Shown here: positions 54,714 to 63,855 of the stretch, in pieces
Position numbering within the stretch: position 1 is the stretch's first letter
Layout of the letters: each line of letters starts with the position of its first letter
Assembly: GCF_043951865.1 (NCBI RefSeq)
Contig: NZ_JBINJF010000005.1
Span: 62,001-126,000, forward strand
Direction of reading: 5' to 3'
DNA length: 64,000 nt
Origin: JAMQKA01 sp043951865
GTDB lineage: Bacteria; Bacteroidota; Rhodothermia; Balneolales; Balneolaceae
The notes under the pieces: generated by a model
The model's input: only the letters and a program-made list of their open reading frames with translations
Databases searched by the model: none
What the model was told of the DNA's origin: nothing
Program-made: the position numbers and the translations under genes

Positions 54714-57373
54714 TCAGTATTATTTTTTAACACATAACTTACTGTTTTAATATCAACATCATTTAAAATCTGATCTATCAAGATAGCTTCATCCTTATTT
54801 TCTTCTTTGACATTTATATTCAAATCGTACAATTTCCGAACAGACCTTTCCTTAAGCTTTCGCGGTAGTGACAAAAGGAGTCCCTTTATTCTTGAAGATG
54901 CATTCTTTATTGAATCCACTTCATACATAATTTCCATGTTGTCAAACTCGTACTCCATTGCTACAGTGTTGAGCCCTTCTATCACTTTCTTATGTTGATG
55001 AGGGGCAAGTGTTGTACCATCACACCAATTTTCCAGGGTAACTGGCTTCCTTTTAATATGTTCACCTAACAGCTCAGATGCCCTTTCAAATCCTACCTTA
55101 TCACAAAGTGCTTTTACATTGTTTCGCCACTTTTCAGACAATTCATACACTGGTTTAAACTTGTCCGAAAGCTTTATCTTATTAAGAAGCAAATCCAACA
55201 AGTCATCGTGGTCGATATGAAAAAGTAGAAGATCATCTCCTTTTTTAATTTGATCAGCACGAATTACTAAGTCATTAATATCAGATACATCCTCATCTAT
55301 TATTTTGTAATACTTTTTATTTGGATGAACCTTAGATAAAGTCCTATCATCAAATATAATTAGAACATCATCTTCCCTGGTTACTCCTGCATCACTACCA
55401 GTTGAATATTCCTGATAGGAATCTGCATTGTTTTTAATACTTTGAATTATCAGATCTTCAATATCACTTTCCGATTGATCATAAAGTAGATCTTTTTCCT
55501 CCTGGGACAATGTCTCATCATCAATATCTTCCAACTCCTGATCTGTCTCTAACACCTCCGGGTTTACTACATAATCAATTATTTTGGAGTGGTATAAATC
55601 TTCCTTTTCAATATATTCTTGCCTTGTTTCCTGACTAATGTTTAGCAATTCCGCTCTCTTCTGAATTGAGGTAATTCTGTTTAAAATTTTGGTAACCCTG
55701 ATGAAATTCCTTCTATAATAATTGTACTCATATTTAGACAATATTAAGTGAATATCACCCGGAAAATCATGGATCAATAAACTATTTATGTAAGGTTTTC
55801 TAATTTCAAAAAATAGTAATATATCATAATTCGTCTCCTTAATAGATTTAAGAGACTTATTAAAATCTATAAAGTCGACTTTAGTCTCGAACTGAGAAAA
55901 CCAATCGATTAGCTTTCTTTGATCAACTGCATTTTTATTACGACTGATGATTCCAACCAATTCAGCATTTTTAAATGTAAATGCACTCTTTTTTTCCCTT
56001 AGGTACTGAAACTTGGGCTGGGATTCTACATTGAACAATCGATCAGTAATATCCCCAAAATCATCAATTATCCGTTTATCAAATTCCTCATCTAAATTTT
56101 TTTCTGAAAATAATTTAAATCTTTTCACTAGGTTTTCCAGAGATGAATGGAAATCTTGCGGCTCAAAAAAGGAATAATAGCGAATGATTAGTTTCTTAAA
56201 GGCATCATACAAAGGTTTGATTTCTTCATAATTGATCAGTTTAAATAACTTCCCGATATCTCTTTTAAGACTTTCTAGTTCATTGATTATTTCGGATTCT
56301 GATCCCTTATTTATAAGATGAATATGTTGTCTTTTTTCTTTCCCATCTGACATATCTTTTGGAGTAGAGATCCAGTGAAACGGCAAATGCCCTCCCCAAC
56401 GGTTTAGATCATAGTAAGTATGCAGAGAAGAATCTGATGTAAGCAGATACACATCCCGTAATGATCCCTCTTCATCCGATTTCAATCCTTTTTTTATATC
56501 CCCTATAACCTTTTCAACTTCATTTAATTTGTTTTCAGCCTCATCAAATATAATTGTGTCTAGGTGGGGATACCTATCTTTGAATATTTCTATATTTTCA
56601 ATATCCAAATAGCTTGCTACTAGAATAAATGGCTTTATTTTCGATTTGTTTATGAACTCTGGAGAATTGAAATTATTTAATAGGTCATACCTGTATTGAT
56701 GTGTATCTTTATCATATACTGCATTAACTGCTAATATTCTGGAATCAATAGATATACCTGAAACTTTCAGATTATTAAATAGGGTTCTAAACTTACCTTT
56801 ATGGGTAAAGATTATTACTCCTGAATTATAACCGGACTTTATATATTTAGGAGTATCCAGCAGTTTCCTTATTGAGCTTGAATGAATTAACTGATATTCC
56901 TCAACCAACTCTTTTATCTCTTCATACTTTTCTCTCTGTTTACTGGAATACGGTCTTACTAAGGGACTTAAAAATTCATCGAATGACATATACCCTGTTC
57001 TCGTACTGTACTTAAACAGTATCCTCTGATTCTCAAGATCTATCTTATTGAGGTGACATTTGTCGCCATTGCTTAATACTATTAAATTATTATCAATTGG
57101 CTGTAACGTGCCCCGCATTTTATCAACTTCTTTTTTGAACACAGCCAATGCGATATAGAACGGAATTATCTTGTGTTGATCTGAAAAAGGAGGATGAAAA
57201 ACATTGATAAGCCTATTTTTTTTATCGAGGGAATTGGTAAAAGCCAAATATGGCAATAGATAATTAACATCCGAGAATTTAATATCTATACCCTCGACAT
57301 CTAATTTTATAGAATTGAGCTCAGGGTAAAGCTCAAGAATATATTCCAAGAACTCTTGACGTATTTTTCCCAT
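54710..57373 (-). CDS. drmE: DrmE-like protein, class 2 DISARM
   Basis: An 887-residue, AT-rich-coded protein that opens the operon. It resembles a degenerate helicase: LLPYLAFTNSLDKKNRLINV near the start, a Rossmann-like IIFTHKGKFRTLFNN, and a Walker B-type TIIFDEAENKL near residue 270. I cannot find a Walker A. The C-terminal part contains an acidic stretch around residues 615-640. Size, position before drmA and the nearby cytosine methyltransferase fit DrmE of class 2 DISARM, whose role is not established. The identification rests partly on context and is the least certain of the Drm calls. Confidence 0.62.
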   Translation of the reverse strand: MGKIRQEFLEYILELYPELNSIKLDVEGIDIKFSDVNYLLPYLAFTNSLDKKNRLINVFHPPFSDQHKIIPFYIALAVFKKEVDKMRGTLQPIDNNLIVLSNGDKCHLNKIDLENQRILFKYSTRTGYMSFDEFLSPLVRPYSSKQREKYEEIKELVEEYQLIHSSSIRKLLDTPKYIKSGYNSGVIIFTHKGKFRTLFNNLKVSGISIDSRILAVNAVYDKDTHQYRYDLLNNFNSPEFINKSKIKPFILVASYLDIENIEIFKDRYPHLDTIIFDEAENKLNEVEKVIGDIKKGLKSDEEGSLRDVYLLTSDSSLHTYYDLNRWGGHLPFHWISTPKDMSDGKEKRQHIHLINKGSESEIINELESLKRDIGKLFKLINYEEIKPLYDAFKKLIIRYYSFFEPQDFHSSLENLVKRFKLFSEKNLDEEFDKRIIDDFGDITDRLFNVESQPKFQYLREKKSAFTFKNAELVGIISRNKNAVDQRKLIDWFSQFETKVDFIDFNKSLKSIKETNYDILLFFEIRKPYINSLLIHDFPGDIHLILSKYEYNYYRRNFIRVTKILNRITSIQKRAELLNISQETRQEYIEKEDLYHSKIIDYVVNPEVLETDQELEDIDDETLSQEEKDLLYDQSESDIEDLIIQSIKNNADSYQEYSTGSDAGVTREDDVLIIFDDRTLSKVHPNKKYYKIIDEDVSDINDLVIRADQIKKGDDLLLFHIDHDDLLDLLLNKIKLSDKFKPVYELSEKWRNNVKALCDKVGFERASELLGEHIKRKPVTLENWCDGTTLAPHQHKKVIEGLNTVAMEYEFDNMEIMYEVDSIKNASSRIKGLLLSLPRKLKERSVRKLYDLNINVKEENKDEAILIDQILNDVDIKTVSYVLKNNTE

Positions 57374-57588
57374 TGTGTACCCAATTTTATTGCCAATTCA
57401 GAAGTAATATTCAACTTGTGATTAAATAAAATATCTCTGCTCCTGATCTAATATATTGCAATCAATGATACTACAAATTACATTTTCACTCTACAAGGAT
57501 TTCTGTATTTAATAGTATTTTTAAAAAATTTATATTTGACAAAATTGTTAATTAACATAAAAGAAAGTGTATAAAACCTAATTGGATT

Positions 57589-58629
57589 ATGAAAAAAAGC
57601 CAGGATAGTCGCTTTTTTAGCATTGATCTGTTCTCAGGTTGTGGCGGATTAACTCAAGGGATGTCTGATGCAGGATTCCAAACTAAAGTAGCAGTAGAAC
57701 TTGAGGAGGATGCAGTTAAAGCCTTCAAATTAAATCATCCAGATACTCAAGTAATTCAAAAAGATATTAGGGAAATAAGTGTAGATGAAATCAAGTCTGT
57801 ATTGGGAGATCAAAGGCTTCATCTGCTTGCAGGTTGTCCACCTTGCCAAGGTTTCTCAAGGGTCAGAAGACTTAATAAAGCACAATGTGTTGATGATGAT
57901 AGAAATAACCTTGTGGAGGAATATTACCGCCTTGTTGAGGGACTAATGCCCTATACGATCATGATGGAAAATGTACCCGGACTAGAGGAGTATTCATTAT
58001 TTCAAGAGATTGTAAAAAACCTTAGAAATCTAGGATATAAAATCGAACACAAGGTTGTTGACGTAAAAAAATATGGTGTTCCTCAGAGTAGAAGACGACT
58101 GATAATGGTTGGATCTTTGCTTGGACAATTGAATATCGCTGAAGGAAGCCAGAAAAAAGTTACTGTTAGAAAAAAAATTGAACATCTTCCCACTCCAGAT
58201 GCTACTGATGATCCAATGCAAAAAATTGTAGCAAATCATTCAGATCGCATTATGGAACGCATAAAAAAAACACCCAAAGATGGTGGTAGCTGGAAAGATT
58301 TACCTGAGGAGTATATTCTTGATTGCCACAAAAAGAAAAATGTCGGTTTTAATGATATATATGGACGTCTTAGATGGGATGATTATTCTACTACCATTAC
58401 GGGAGGATGTTTAAATCCATCTAAAGGTCGCTTTCTACATCCTGAACAGGATAGAGTAATAACTCCAAGGGAGGCAGCTCTCCTTCAATCATTTCCTGAA
58501 GATTACAAATTCCCGACCGATATCGCCAAATCTTCCCTTGCTTTACTTATTGGCAATGCTTTACCCCCTGAATTTAGTCGTATTCACTCAGATAATATAG
58601 CACGGCACTTATCTGAACATTTGAACTAA
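57589..58629 (+). CDS. drmMII: DNA cytosine-5 methyltransferase (DrmMII-like)
   Basis: A 346-residue enzyme that transfers a methyl group from S-adenosylmethionine to C5 of cytosine. All main motifs are visible: motif I DLFSGCGGLTQG, motif IV AGCPPCQGFS near residue 84 with the catalytic Cys, motif VI MMENVPG near 125, motif VIII QSRRRLIMVG near 166, and motif X LIGNALPPEFS near 325. The target-recognition region is short. It diverges from drmE across 215 bp, and the GHKL gene follows 99 bp later. In class 2 DISARM the 5mC enzyme marks host DNA as self. The recognition site cannot be read from sequence. Confidence 0.9.
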   Translation: MKKSQDSRFFSIDLFSGCGGLTQGMSDAGFQTKVAVELEEDAVKAFKLNHPDTQVIQKDIREISVDEIKSVLGDQRLHLLAGCPPCQGFSRVRRLNKAQCVDDDRNNLVEEYYRLVEGLMPYTIMMENVPGLEEYSLFQEIVKNLRNLGYKIEHKVVDVKKYGVPQSRRRLIMVGSLLGQLNIAEGSQKKVTVRKKIEHLPTPDATDDPMQKIVANHSDRIMERIKKTPKDGGSWKDLPEEYILDCHKKKNVGFNDIYGRLRWDDYSTTITGGCLNPSKGRFLHPEQDRVITPREAALLQSFPEDYKFPTDIAKSSLALLIGNALPPEFSRIHSDNIARHLSEHLN

Positions 58630-58728
58630 TAATAGTTAGAATAAATACAGTCGGGCTATTTTTTTCATATAACGATATCTACTCAGGTCTATTTCTAAGT
58701 ATATAAGTATAAATGAGTCCCAAAAATC

Positions 58729-60729
58729 ATGAGCAAAGATCAAGATATTGAATTCAACATGACAATTTTGGGAAGGACTCTTGAGCATATGGGAGTTCAA
58801 ATGTATAAAAAAAGAACAAGTGCGATTGCAGAACTTATAGCAAATTCATGGGATGCAGGAGCCAAGAATGTACATATCGAATTACCCAATATTAATACGT
58901 ACTCCAAATCAGCAGACCAAATAGTTATTCAAGATGATGGCTCGGGAATGGGGAAAGAATCTATCGAAAACAAATACTTGGTAATTGGAAGAAATCGTAG
59001 GGAAGAAGGTGACTCTGGAGACCATGGTCGCCCAGTAATGGGCAGAAAAGGTATTGGGAAATTGGCAGGTTTCGGTATATCGACCAAAATGGAAATAATT
59101 ACCTGGACACCAGAAAGCTGTATTAAATTTTTGATGGATATTGATCAATTAAAAGCAGATGCCGGTAAAAGCCAGAAAAAAAAGATACCCGGGAAAATAA
59201 TTCCAGAACCTGACTTTGCTGATACTAAATCAGGCACAAGAGTTATTTTAAAAAATTTAAAACACGTTACACCTCTTGATCCTGATACCTTACATCAGTC
59301 TTTAGCCAGGCGTTTTAGCAGAAAAGTAACCGGCAAAATGCAAATAATGATAAATAGTGAAGAACTTCAGGATTTAAACCTGAATACAGACTATCGTGTA
59401 CCTGCAGAAGGGTTTCTTGAAGAAGAACTTAGCGATGGAAATGTTATTTCATATTTTTATGAATTTACTAAAAAGCCCATAAATAATACTGAGGCAAGAG
59501 GATTTACTATTTATTGTAGGGGTAAAACAGCCCAAGCTCCAAATTTCTATTTTGGTGTTGAGGGGACTGCATCAGGTCAACATGCAACTAAATATCTTAG
59601 TGGCGTAATTGAAGCAGATTATCTTGATTCTGGTACAGATAGTGATTCAGATTTGATATCTACAGACAGACAAGAAATAGATTGGGAGGACAATTTCACA
59701 CAACCTCTACATGAGTTTGGTGAAAAAATAACCCGCAAAGCATTGAGAGAACACTCCCAAAAAAGAGGTGAAGATTTTAAGAATGTAGTTCTTGAGAATG
59801 AAAATATTTCTGAACGCTTACAAAAACTAGATAAAACATCTAGTATACAAGCAAAAAAACTTTTTAAAGTCTTGGGCAGCGCCGAACCAGATCCAGAAAA
59901 AGCTGTTGATTTAGCCAGCTCGGTTCTAAAAGCATACGAGTATCAAAATTTCCATGACTTATTAGGGGATCTGGAAACCATTTCAGATGACCCTGAATCA
60001 TTGAAAACGATGTTAAAATATTTACAGGATTGGAAAGTACTTGAGAGCAGAACTATTTTAGAAATAATTAGAGGTCGACTAGATATTCTTGAAAAGTTTC
60101 AAGAAATGATTATAGAGGATGCTCCAGAAACTGCTCACAAAATTGGTGACGACAATTTTCATGATTTATTAGGAGGAAATCCATGGATCTTAAATCCCGA
60201 TTGGCAAGTTCTAGATGAAGAAAAACAGTTATCTTCAAAACTCAAGGAATGGAATTTTGAAGATATTGATGATAGGGATAAAGCTTTAAGATATGATTTC
60301 TTTGCACTTTCAGACACTGACCTGCGAGCAGTAATTGAAATTAAGAGACCTGGCAACGCTTTAGAACATGATGATCTTCAGAGATTAGATAAATATGCTG
60401 AAAGACTAGCTCGTGCAAAATCTGGTAATATTAAGCGCGTATTAATATTTAGTGGTAATATTAACTTTAGTGACTCCACTCTTGAAAACACGAAAAATCG
60501 ACCGGATTTTGATATAAGAACTTGGGATCAAGTACTATCTAAAACTGAACACTCTTATGAGCATTATAAAGCTGTATTGGAAGGAGATATTGAAGATCCT
60601 GGGTTTCACTCAAAAGAAAAAGAGGTTAAAGAAACTAGAAGAATGTTAGAAAAGGGAATTTACAGATCTCAGGATGATAGAAGCCAAGGTCTTGGTGGAC
60701 AAGATGTTAACTACTTAGAAGAAGAATGA
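58729..60729 (+). CDS. GHKL ATPase with C-terminal nuclease-like region
   Basis: A 666-residue protein. The N-terminal Hsp90/MutL-type ATPase has the N box AIAELIANSWDAGAKN, the G1 box QDDGSGMGKES near residue 68 and the G2 box GRKGIGKLAGFG near 105. After a transducer-like section and coiled region, the end (about 515-600) has DFFALSDTDLRAVIEIKRPG, DDLQRLDKYAERLA and RVLIFSG, a pattern of Asp and Glu-x-Lys that fits a PD-(D/E)XK nuclease domain. GHKL ATPases of this group are known from gene neighbourhoods with cytosine methyltransferases and Vsr nucleases in restriction-like systems. Both are present here. The last 19 bases overlap the vsr gene on the other strand. Confidence 0.85.
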   Translation: MSKDQDIEFNMTILGRTLEHMGVQMYKKRTSAIAELIANSWDAGAKNVHIELPNINTYSKSADQIVIQDDGSGMGKESIENKYLVIGRNRREEGDSGDHGRPVMGRKGIGKLAGFGISTKMEIITWTPESCIKFLMDIDQLKADAGKSQKKKIPGKIIPEPDFADTKSGTRVILKNLKHVTPLDPDTLHQSLARRFSRKVTGKMQIMINSEELQDLNLNTDYRVPAEGFLEEELSDGNVISYFYEFTKKPINNTEARGFTIYCRGKTAQAPNFYFGVEGTASGQHATKYLSGVIEADYLDSGTDSDSDLISTDRQEIDWEDNFTQPLHEFGEKITRKALREHSQKRGEDFKNVVLENENISERLQKLDKTSSIQAKKLFKVLGSAEPDPEKAVDLASSVLKAYEYQNFHDLLGDLETISDDPESLKTMLKYLQDWKVLESRTILEIIRGRLDILEKFQEMIIEDAPETAHKIGDDNFHDLLGGNPWILNPDWQVLDEEKQLSSKLKEWNFEDIDDRDKALRYDFFALSDTDLRAVIEIKRPGNALEHDDLQRLDKYAERLARAKSGNIKRVLIFSGNINFSDSTLENTKNRPDFDIRTWDQVLSKTEHSYEHYKAVLEGDIEDPGFHSKEKEVKETRRMLEKGIYRSQDDRSQGLGGQDVNYLEEE

Positions 60730-61181
60730 TCTGTACCAGATATCTCTTTAAACCTAATATCTGATTTTAGCCATGACTCAATTTCTTTTATTAAATCTTC
60801 GAACGTGTATGAATTTTTACCTTTTATAGCACATTCCCATACTAATAGTACTCTTAACCCCATTTCTTTCAGTTTTTCCAAATTCTCAATATCACGCTTT
60901 TTATTATTATTAATCTTCTTCCTCCATAAGTCAGTTCTTGTTTGCGGCAAACTGAAGAAATGGCAATCATGACCGTGCCAGAAGCACCCATTGACTTCAA
61001 TAACGGCATTATATTTTCTGAAATATAGATCCGGCTTTCCAGGTAAACCCTTCTTATGAAGCGAATAACGATAGCCCAATCGGTGAAGGGCGCTCCTTAT
61101 CAACATCTCGGGTTTTGTATCTTTACCCTTCACCTTGGACATAATGTCACTTCTTTTTTTTTCAGAAAAAATATCAGCCAT
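60711..61181 (-). CDS. vsr: Very short patch repair endonuclease Vsr
   Basis: A 156-residue nuclease that nicks next to T:G mismatches arising from deamination of 5-methylcytosine. It starts with FSEKKRSDIMSKVKGKDTKP, then RSALHRLGYRYSLHKKGLPG. The catalytic Asp lies in KPDLYF, the metal or structural block in EVNGCFWHGHDC, and the tail in TRTDLWRKKINNN. It is complete and probably active. Its presence beside a 5mC methyltransferase fits repair of methylation-induced mutations; in GHKL systems Vsr-like proteins may also act as the cutting subunit. It is the last gene of a minus-strand series and overlaps the GHKL gene tail to tail. Confidence 0.93.
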   Translation of the reverse strand: MADIFSEKKRSDIMSKVKGKDTKPEMLIRSALHRLGYRYSLHKKGLPGKPDLYFRKYNAVIEVNGCFWHGHDCHFFSLPQTRTDLWRKKINNNKKRDIENLEKLKEMGLRVLLVWECAIKGKNSYTFEDLIKEIESWLKSDIRFKEISGTDHSSSK

Positions 61182-61225
61182 TATCCAATCACCTTATTTG
61201 TTTTTTGTGCTTCATGGAATAGAGA

Positions 61226-61474
61226 TTATAACCTTATCTCATTGACTATCGGGTCCCAATTGTCCGCGATTTCATCAAGGCTAAACCACTGAGAGTCTTT
61301 AGCATTTAGAATATGGAAACTATCGGTGTCATGATAATATATCGTTACTCCACCGCTGTTAAATCTGAATAGGCTCCACATAACGTTCCCTCCCGAGTTG
61401 TAGAGAAGGTCCTCCGTGGCATGACCGAATTTTTCACTTCTCAACCTTTCGTGCTTTTCCATTGCTGAAACCAT
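61226..61474 (-). CDS. Hypothetical protein
   Basis: An 82-residue protein of unknown function (EKHERLRSEKFGHATEDLLY; GGVTIYYHDTDSFHILNAKD). It is mixed beta/helix and soluble. It is part of a minus-strand train of small genes that ends with vsr, 44 bp further on. A second ATG lies four codons in (61462). Confidence 0.55.
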   Translation of the reverse strand: MVSAMEKHERLRSEKFGHATEDLLYNSGGNVMWSLFRFNSGGVTIYYHDTDSFHILNAKDSQWFSLDEIADNWDPIVNEIRL

Positions 61475-61488
61475 TTTATATTAAAATT

Positions 61489-61686
61489 CTAGTTGTTTGT
61501 GAATATTTCAGAGACAATATTTCTAGCCCGCTGGAAGGCTTTTCTGTCCTCTTCATTATCCATCATGTGTTCGCTTTCCTCCAGGTGACTGAGTGCAGCT
61601 TGAAGGTCCTGAATTTCTCCTTCGTGAATCCAATCGGCTAAATTCTGGAAACCCAACTCTTCAAGCTCCAATAGTAACAAGTCCAT
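61489..61686 (-). CDS. Hypothetical protein
   Basis: A 65-residue acidic helical protein (LLLLELEELGFQNLADWIHE; LSHLEESEHMMDNEEDRKAF). No family is recognised. It is 14 bp from the next gene in the same direction and is probably co-transcribed. Confidence 0.5.
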   Translation of the reverse strand: MDLLLLELEELGFQNLADWIHEGEIQDLQAALSHLEESEHMMDNEEDRKAFQRARNIVSEIFTNN

Positions 61687-61724
61687 AGCTATCGGTTTTT
61701 AGTTATAATTTATACAGCCTGATC

Positions 61725-62225
61725 TTACAATATCCCTCTCACCTTAAAGGAGATATAACTGTCAGCTGTAATAATGAGATGGTCATCAACCTGAATACCC
61801 AGCAATTTCCCTGATTCCTTAATTCGATGAGTCAATTTTTTATCAGACTCGGAAGGTTCAAGATTACCACTGGGATGATTATGTGCCAAGATAATGGATG
61901 TAGCATTGGAAAGTAATGCAACCTGAAATATCGTAGCTGGATCAACGATTGTTGCCGATGAACTGCCTGAGCTAATTTTACTCCATCCAAGACATTTCTT
62001 GGCAGTATTCAGTAACAGAACCATAAATTCCTCTCTCAACTGTATTTTATCAGCATCCCATACTTCGCGAAGAATCCTTTCTGCATCCTGAGGTCCCGTT
62101 ACACTTGGTAGTTCACTAGGCAGGATGCATGGCTCATACTTCAGGGAGATCTCTGCTAAGGATGGAGATTTAAGGACGTTTTTGTCAGCTTGTTCGTATT
62201 CTTGGTAATCTGTTGATTTGTTCAT
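61725..62225 (-). CDS. radC: RadC-family JAB/MPN protein of a mobile element
   Basis: A 166-residue RadC-like protein. The JAMM-type metal motif is complete: Glu66 in REEFMVLLL, then AHNHPSGNLEPSESD with His115, His117 and Asp128. It lacks the helix-hairpin-helix front part of chromosomal RadC, the usual form on phages and integrative elements. Its biochemical role is unsettled despite the old DNA-repair name. It lies between small unknown genes on the minus strand. Confidence 0.9.
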   Translation of the reverse strand: MNKSTDYQEYEQADKNVLKSPSLAEISLKYEPCILPSELPSVTGPQDAERILREVWDADKIQLREEFMVLLLNTAKKCLGWSKISSGSSSATIVDPATIFQVALLSNATSIILAHNHPSGNLEPSESDKKLTHRIKESGKLLGIQVDDHLIITADSYISFKVRGIL

Positions 62226-62240
62226 GGCTTTCAGATTTAG

Positions 62241-62261
62241 AGGGGAGCATCACACTCCCCT
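62241..62261. other. Hairpin before radC
   Basis: AGGGGAG (62241-62247) and CTCCCCT (62255-62261) form a perfect 7-bp GC-rich stem with a 7-base loop in the 64-bp gap before radC. No T-run follows on the minus strand, so it is more likely a processing or translation-control hairpin than a terminator. Confidence 0.4.
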
Positions 62262-62289
62262 TCGGTTAAAATTGGTTGTCGGTATCATT

Positions 62290-62493
62290 TCAATGTCGCT
62301 CTGCAAGGCGTGAGTGAGATTGGGCATACTCATCCAGATCGAAGTCCACCTTCTTGATGTCAATGAAGTAGGTTTGCTCTCCGGCTTTCAGCCAGATGAA
62401 ACCCACCTTCCCGTCAATCCGGCTGATGGAATCCGTCGGTATATCCCTGAACTCAAGCGCTTGATGCAGTGCTTCCACGAGTTGGTTAAACAT
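62290..62493 (-). CDS. Hypothetical protein
   Basis: A 67-residue protein (FNQLVEALHQALEFRDIPTD; GEQTYFIDIKKVDFDLDEYA). It has a short helix followed by strands and no known motif. It lies between the 62526 gene and radC in the same direction. Confidence 0.5.
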   Translation of the reverse strand: MFNQLVEALHQALEFRDIPTDSISRIDGKVGFIWLKAGEQTYFIDIKKVDFDLDEYAQSHSRLAERH

Positions 62494-62525
62494 GGTCTTG
62501 GAATTTAGATTGGCTGTTTATCAGC

Positions 62526-62774
62526 TCAGACCTGAATAGAGAAGTAGTAGTGGTAATACCCCGTACCGTCAATTACATAGATGAGATCTAAGTCCAGAGA
62601 TATTTTTACATTAACTACTTCCAGCTCCTCTCCAACCATATAGCTGTCCACGGATCGGATTACTTTAACTTGGAATGGACAGAAAAGGCGTATTAAACCT
62701 CGACTTTTGGTATGAACAAGAAGGCTGTCTGAGCTGGTGTATTTGTTGATGTCGTCGATTAGTTTACTTCCCAT
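62526..62774 (-). CDS. Hypothetical protein
   Basis: An 82-residue beta-rich protein (LVHTKSRGLIRLFCPFQVKV; LDLIYVIDGTGYYHYYFSI). No family is recognised. It starts 9 bp after the stop of the DUF3871 gene and is likely translated from the same message. Confidence 0.5.
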   Translation of the reverse strand: MGSKLIDDINKYTSSDSLLVHTKSRGLIRLFCPFQVKVIRSVDSYMVGEELEVVNVKISLDLDLIYVIDGTGYYHYYFSIQV

Positions 62775-62783
62775 AACAACCGA

Positions 62784-63764
62784 TCAGTTGAGGAACCAAA
62801 ATTGGGTTTCCTCCTCCAACGCGTTGGCTATTTGAGACGTAAACTGATGGGCGTTCACTCCCCTGTCCAGGAAGGTGTCGATGTAGGATGACTTGTTGGC
62901 TTCCGTGAACAGGTTGTACAGATCCCAAAGGTTAATCTTGCCATCGGAAGCACTGCCGAAATGTTCGTTATTGTAGTACTCCTTGGCTACTGTTGAAATC
63001 TGTGTGTCGTTAAGCTGGAGCTCAGGCAACTCTTTTTTCTGCTTTGCGGGTAAATACTGGTAAAGACGTGACCGTCCTACAAGCTGGGCGAATTGTTGTT
63101 CGGTTAACTCATAGTTCTGATACTTCCCAAGGTGATTGGAGAGATTAGAGTAGCTGAATCCATTAACCAGATCATAGATCCTTCCCTCCAGAGCGCGTGG
63201 GTTATCCACCTCGATAGTCTCCGAAAATCCGTCAGTCCAGATGCACAGGTTGGTACACACTTTGTTTACAAAGCCGATGAAGACCTTGAAATGCTCTGGT
63301 GTACCTTTCCTGCGATTTAGGTTATCCAGATTATACGCCTTCACGCCCCCGATAGTAAGACTGAGATCATTTCCCCGTATCTCCTGAGTGATGGAGGGAA
63401 CTTCAATGACAAACGCCATCCGTTCGTAATACAGGGTTTTCTCGTGTTCCTCCAGCTGGTCGGCAGGCTTCCCTTTGGCATCCGGTATCCGCCCCTTCCT
63501 AGGGTGACTAACCCGAATGTCGGGTTCATTAACGGTCTCTCTGGGAAAGGCGTGGTGAACTATACCGACGGTTCGGTCTATAAATTCACTGTGGGAGATT
63601 GCCGGTTCGTTGTCCTGGGAGAATACGGGTATAATGTGATTCTCCTCAATTTCCCGGAGTTCCATCGGTTCGGTGTTTGCCTCAATAAAAGGCGATCGTT
63701 CCTCAGGTTCCTTTATAACACTAACTTCATTCGTTTCTTGCTGTTGGGTCTGTGTTGTATTCAT
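62784..63764 (-). CDS. DUF3871-family protein of mobile elements
   Basis: A 326-residue protein similar to the DUF3871 family, found mainly on integrative and conjugative elements of Bacteroidota; the function is unknown. Recognisable blocks are a HSEFIDRTVGIVHHAFP region, VSHPRKGRIPDAKGKPA, the FVIEVPSITQEIRGNDLSLT core with IGGVKAYNLDNL, and FIGFVNKVCTNLCIWTDGF. It has no signal peptide or membrane helix. The presence of this gene supports the view that the right half is an integrated element. The terminator at 63793-63820 separates it from the next gene. Confidence 0.8.
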   Translation of the reverse strand: MNTTQTQQQETNEVSVIKEPEERSPFIEANTEPMELREIEENHIIPVFSQDNEPAISHSEFIDRTVGIVHHAFPRETVNEPDIRVSHPRKGRIPDAKGKPADQLEEHEKTLYYERMAFVIEVPSITQEIRGNDLSLTIGGVKAYNLDNLNRRKGTPEHFKVFIGFVNKVCTNLCIWTDGFSETIEVDNPRALEGRIYDLVNGFSYSNLSNHLGKYQNYELTEQQFAQLVGRSRLYQYLPAKQKKELPELQLNDTQISTVAKEYYNNEHFGSASDGKINLWDLYNLFTEANKSSYIDTFLDRGVNAHQFTSQIANALEEETQFWFLN

Positions 63765-63792
63765 AGCTGTTGATTCATTTTAGGTTGGAAAT

Positions 63793-63820
63793 AAAAAAAG
63801 ACGGTCCTGCTAAGACCGCC
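63793..63820 (-). terminator. Intrinsic terminator of the gene at the right edge
   Basis: On the minus strand GGCGGTC (63820-63814) and GACCGTC (63806-63800) form a 7-bp stem with one G-U pair and a 7-base loop, followed by seven T bases. It lies about 36 bases after the stop codon at 63856. Confidence 0.8.
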
Positions 63821-63855
63821 CTGCAATTCATTTGGTATGTAGTTTATGTAGGTTG

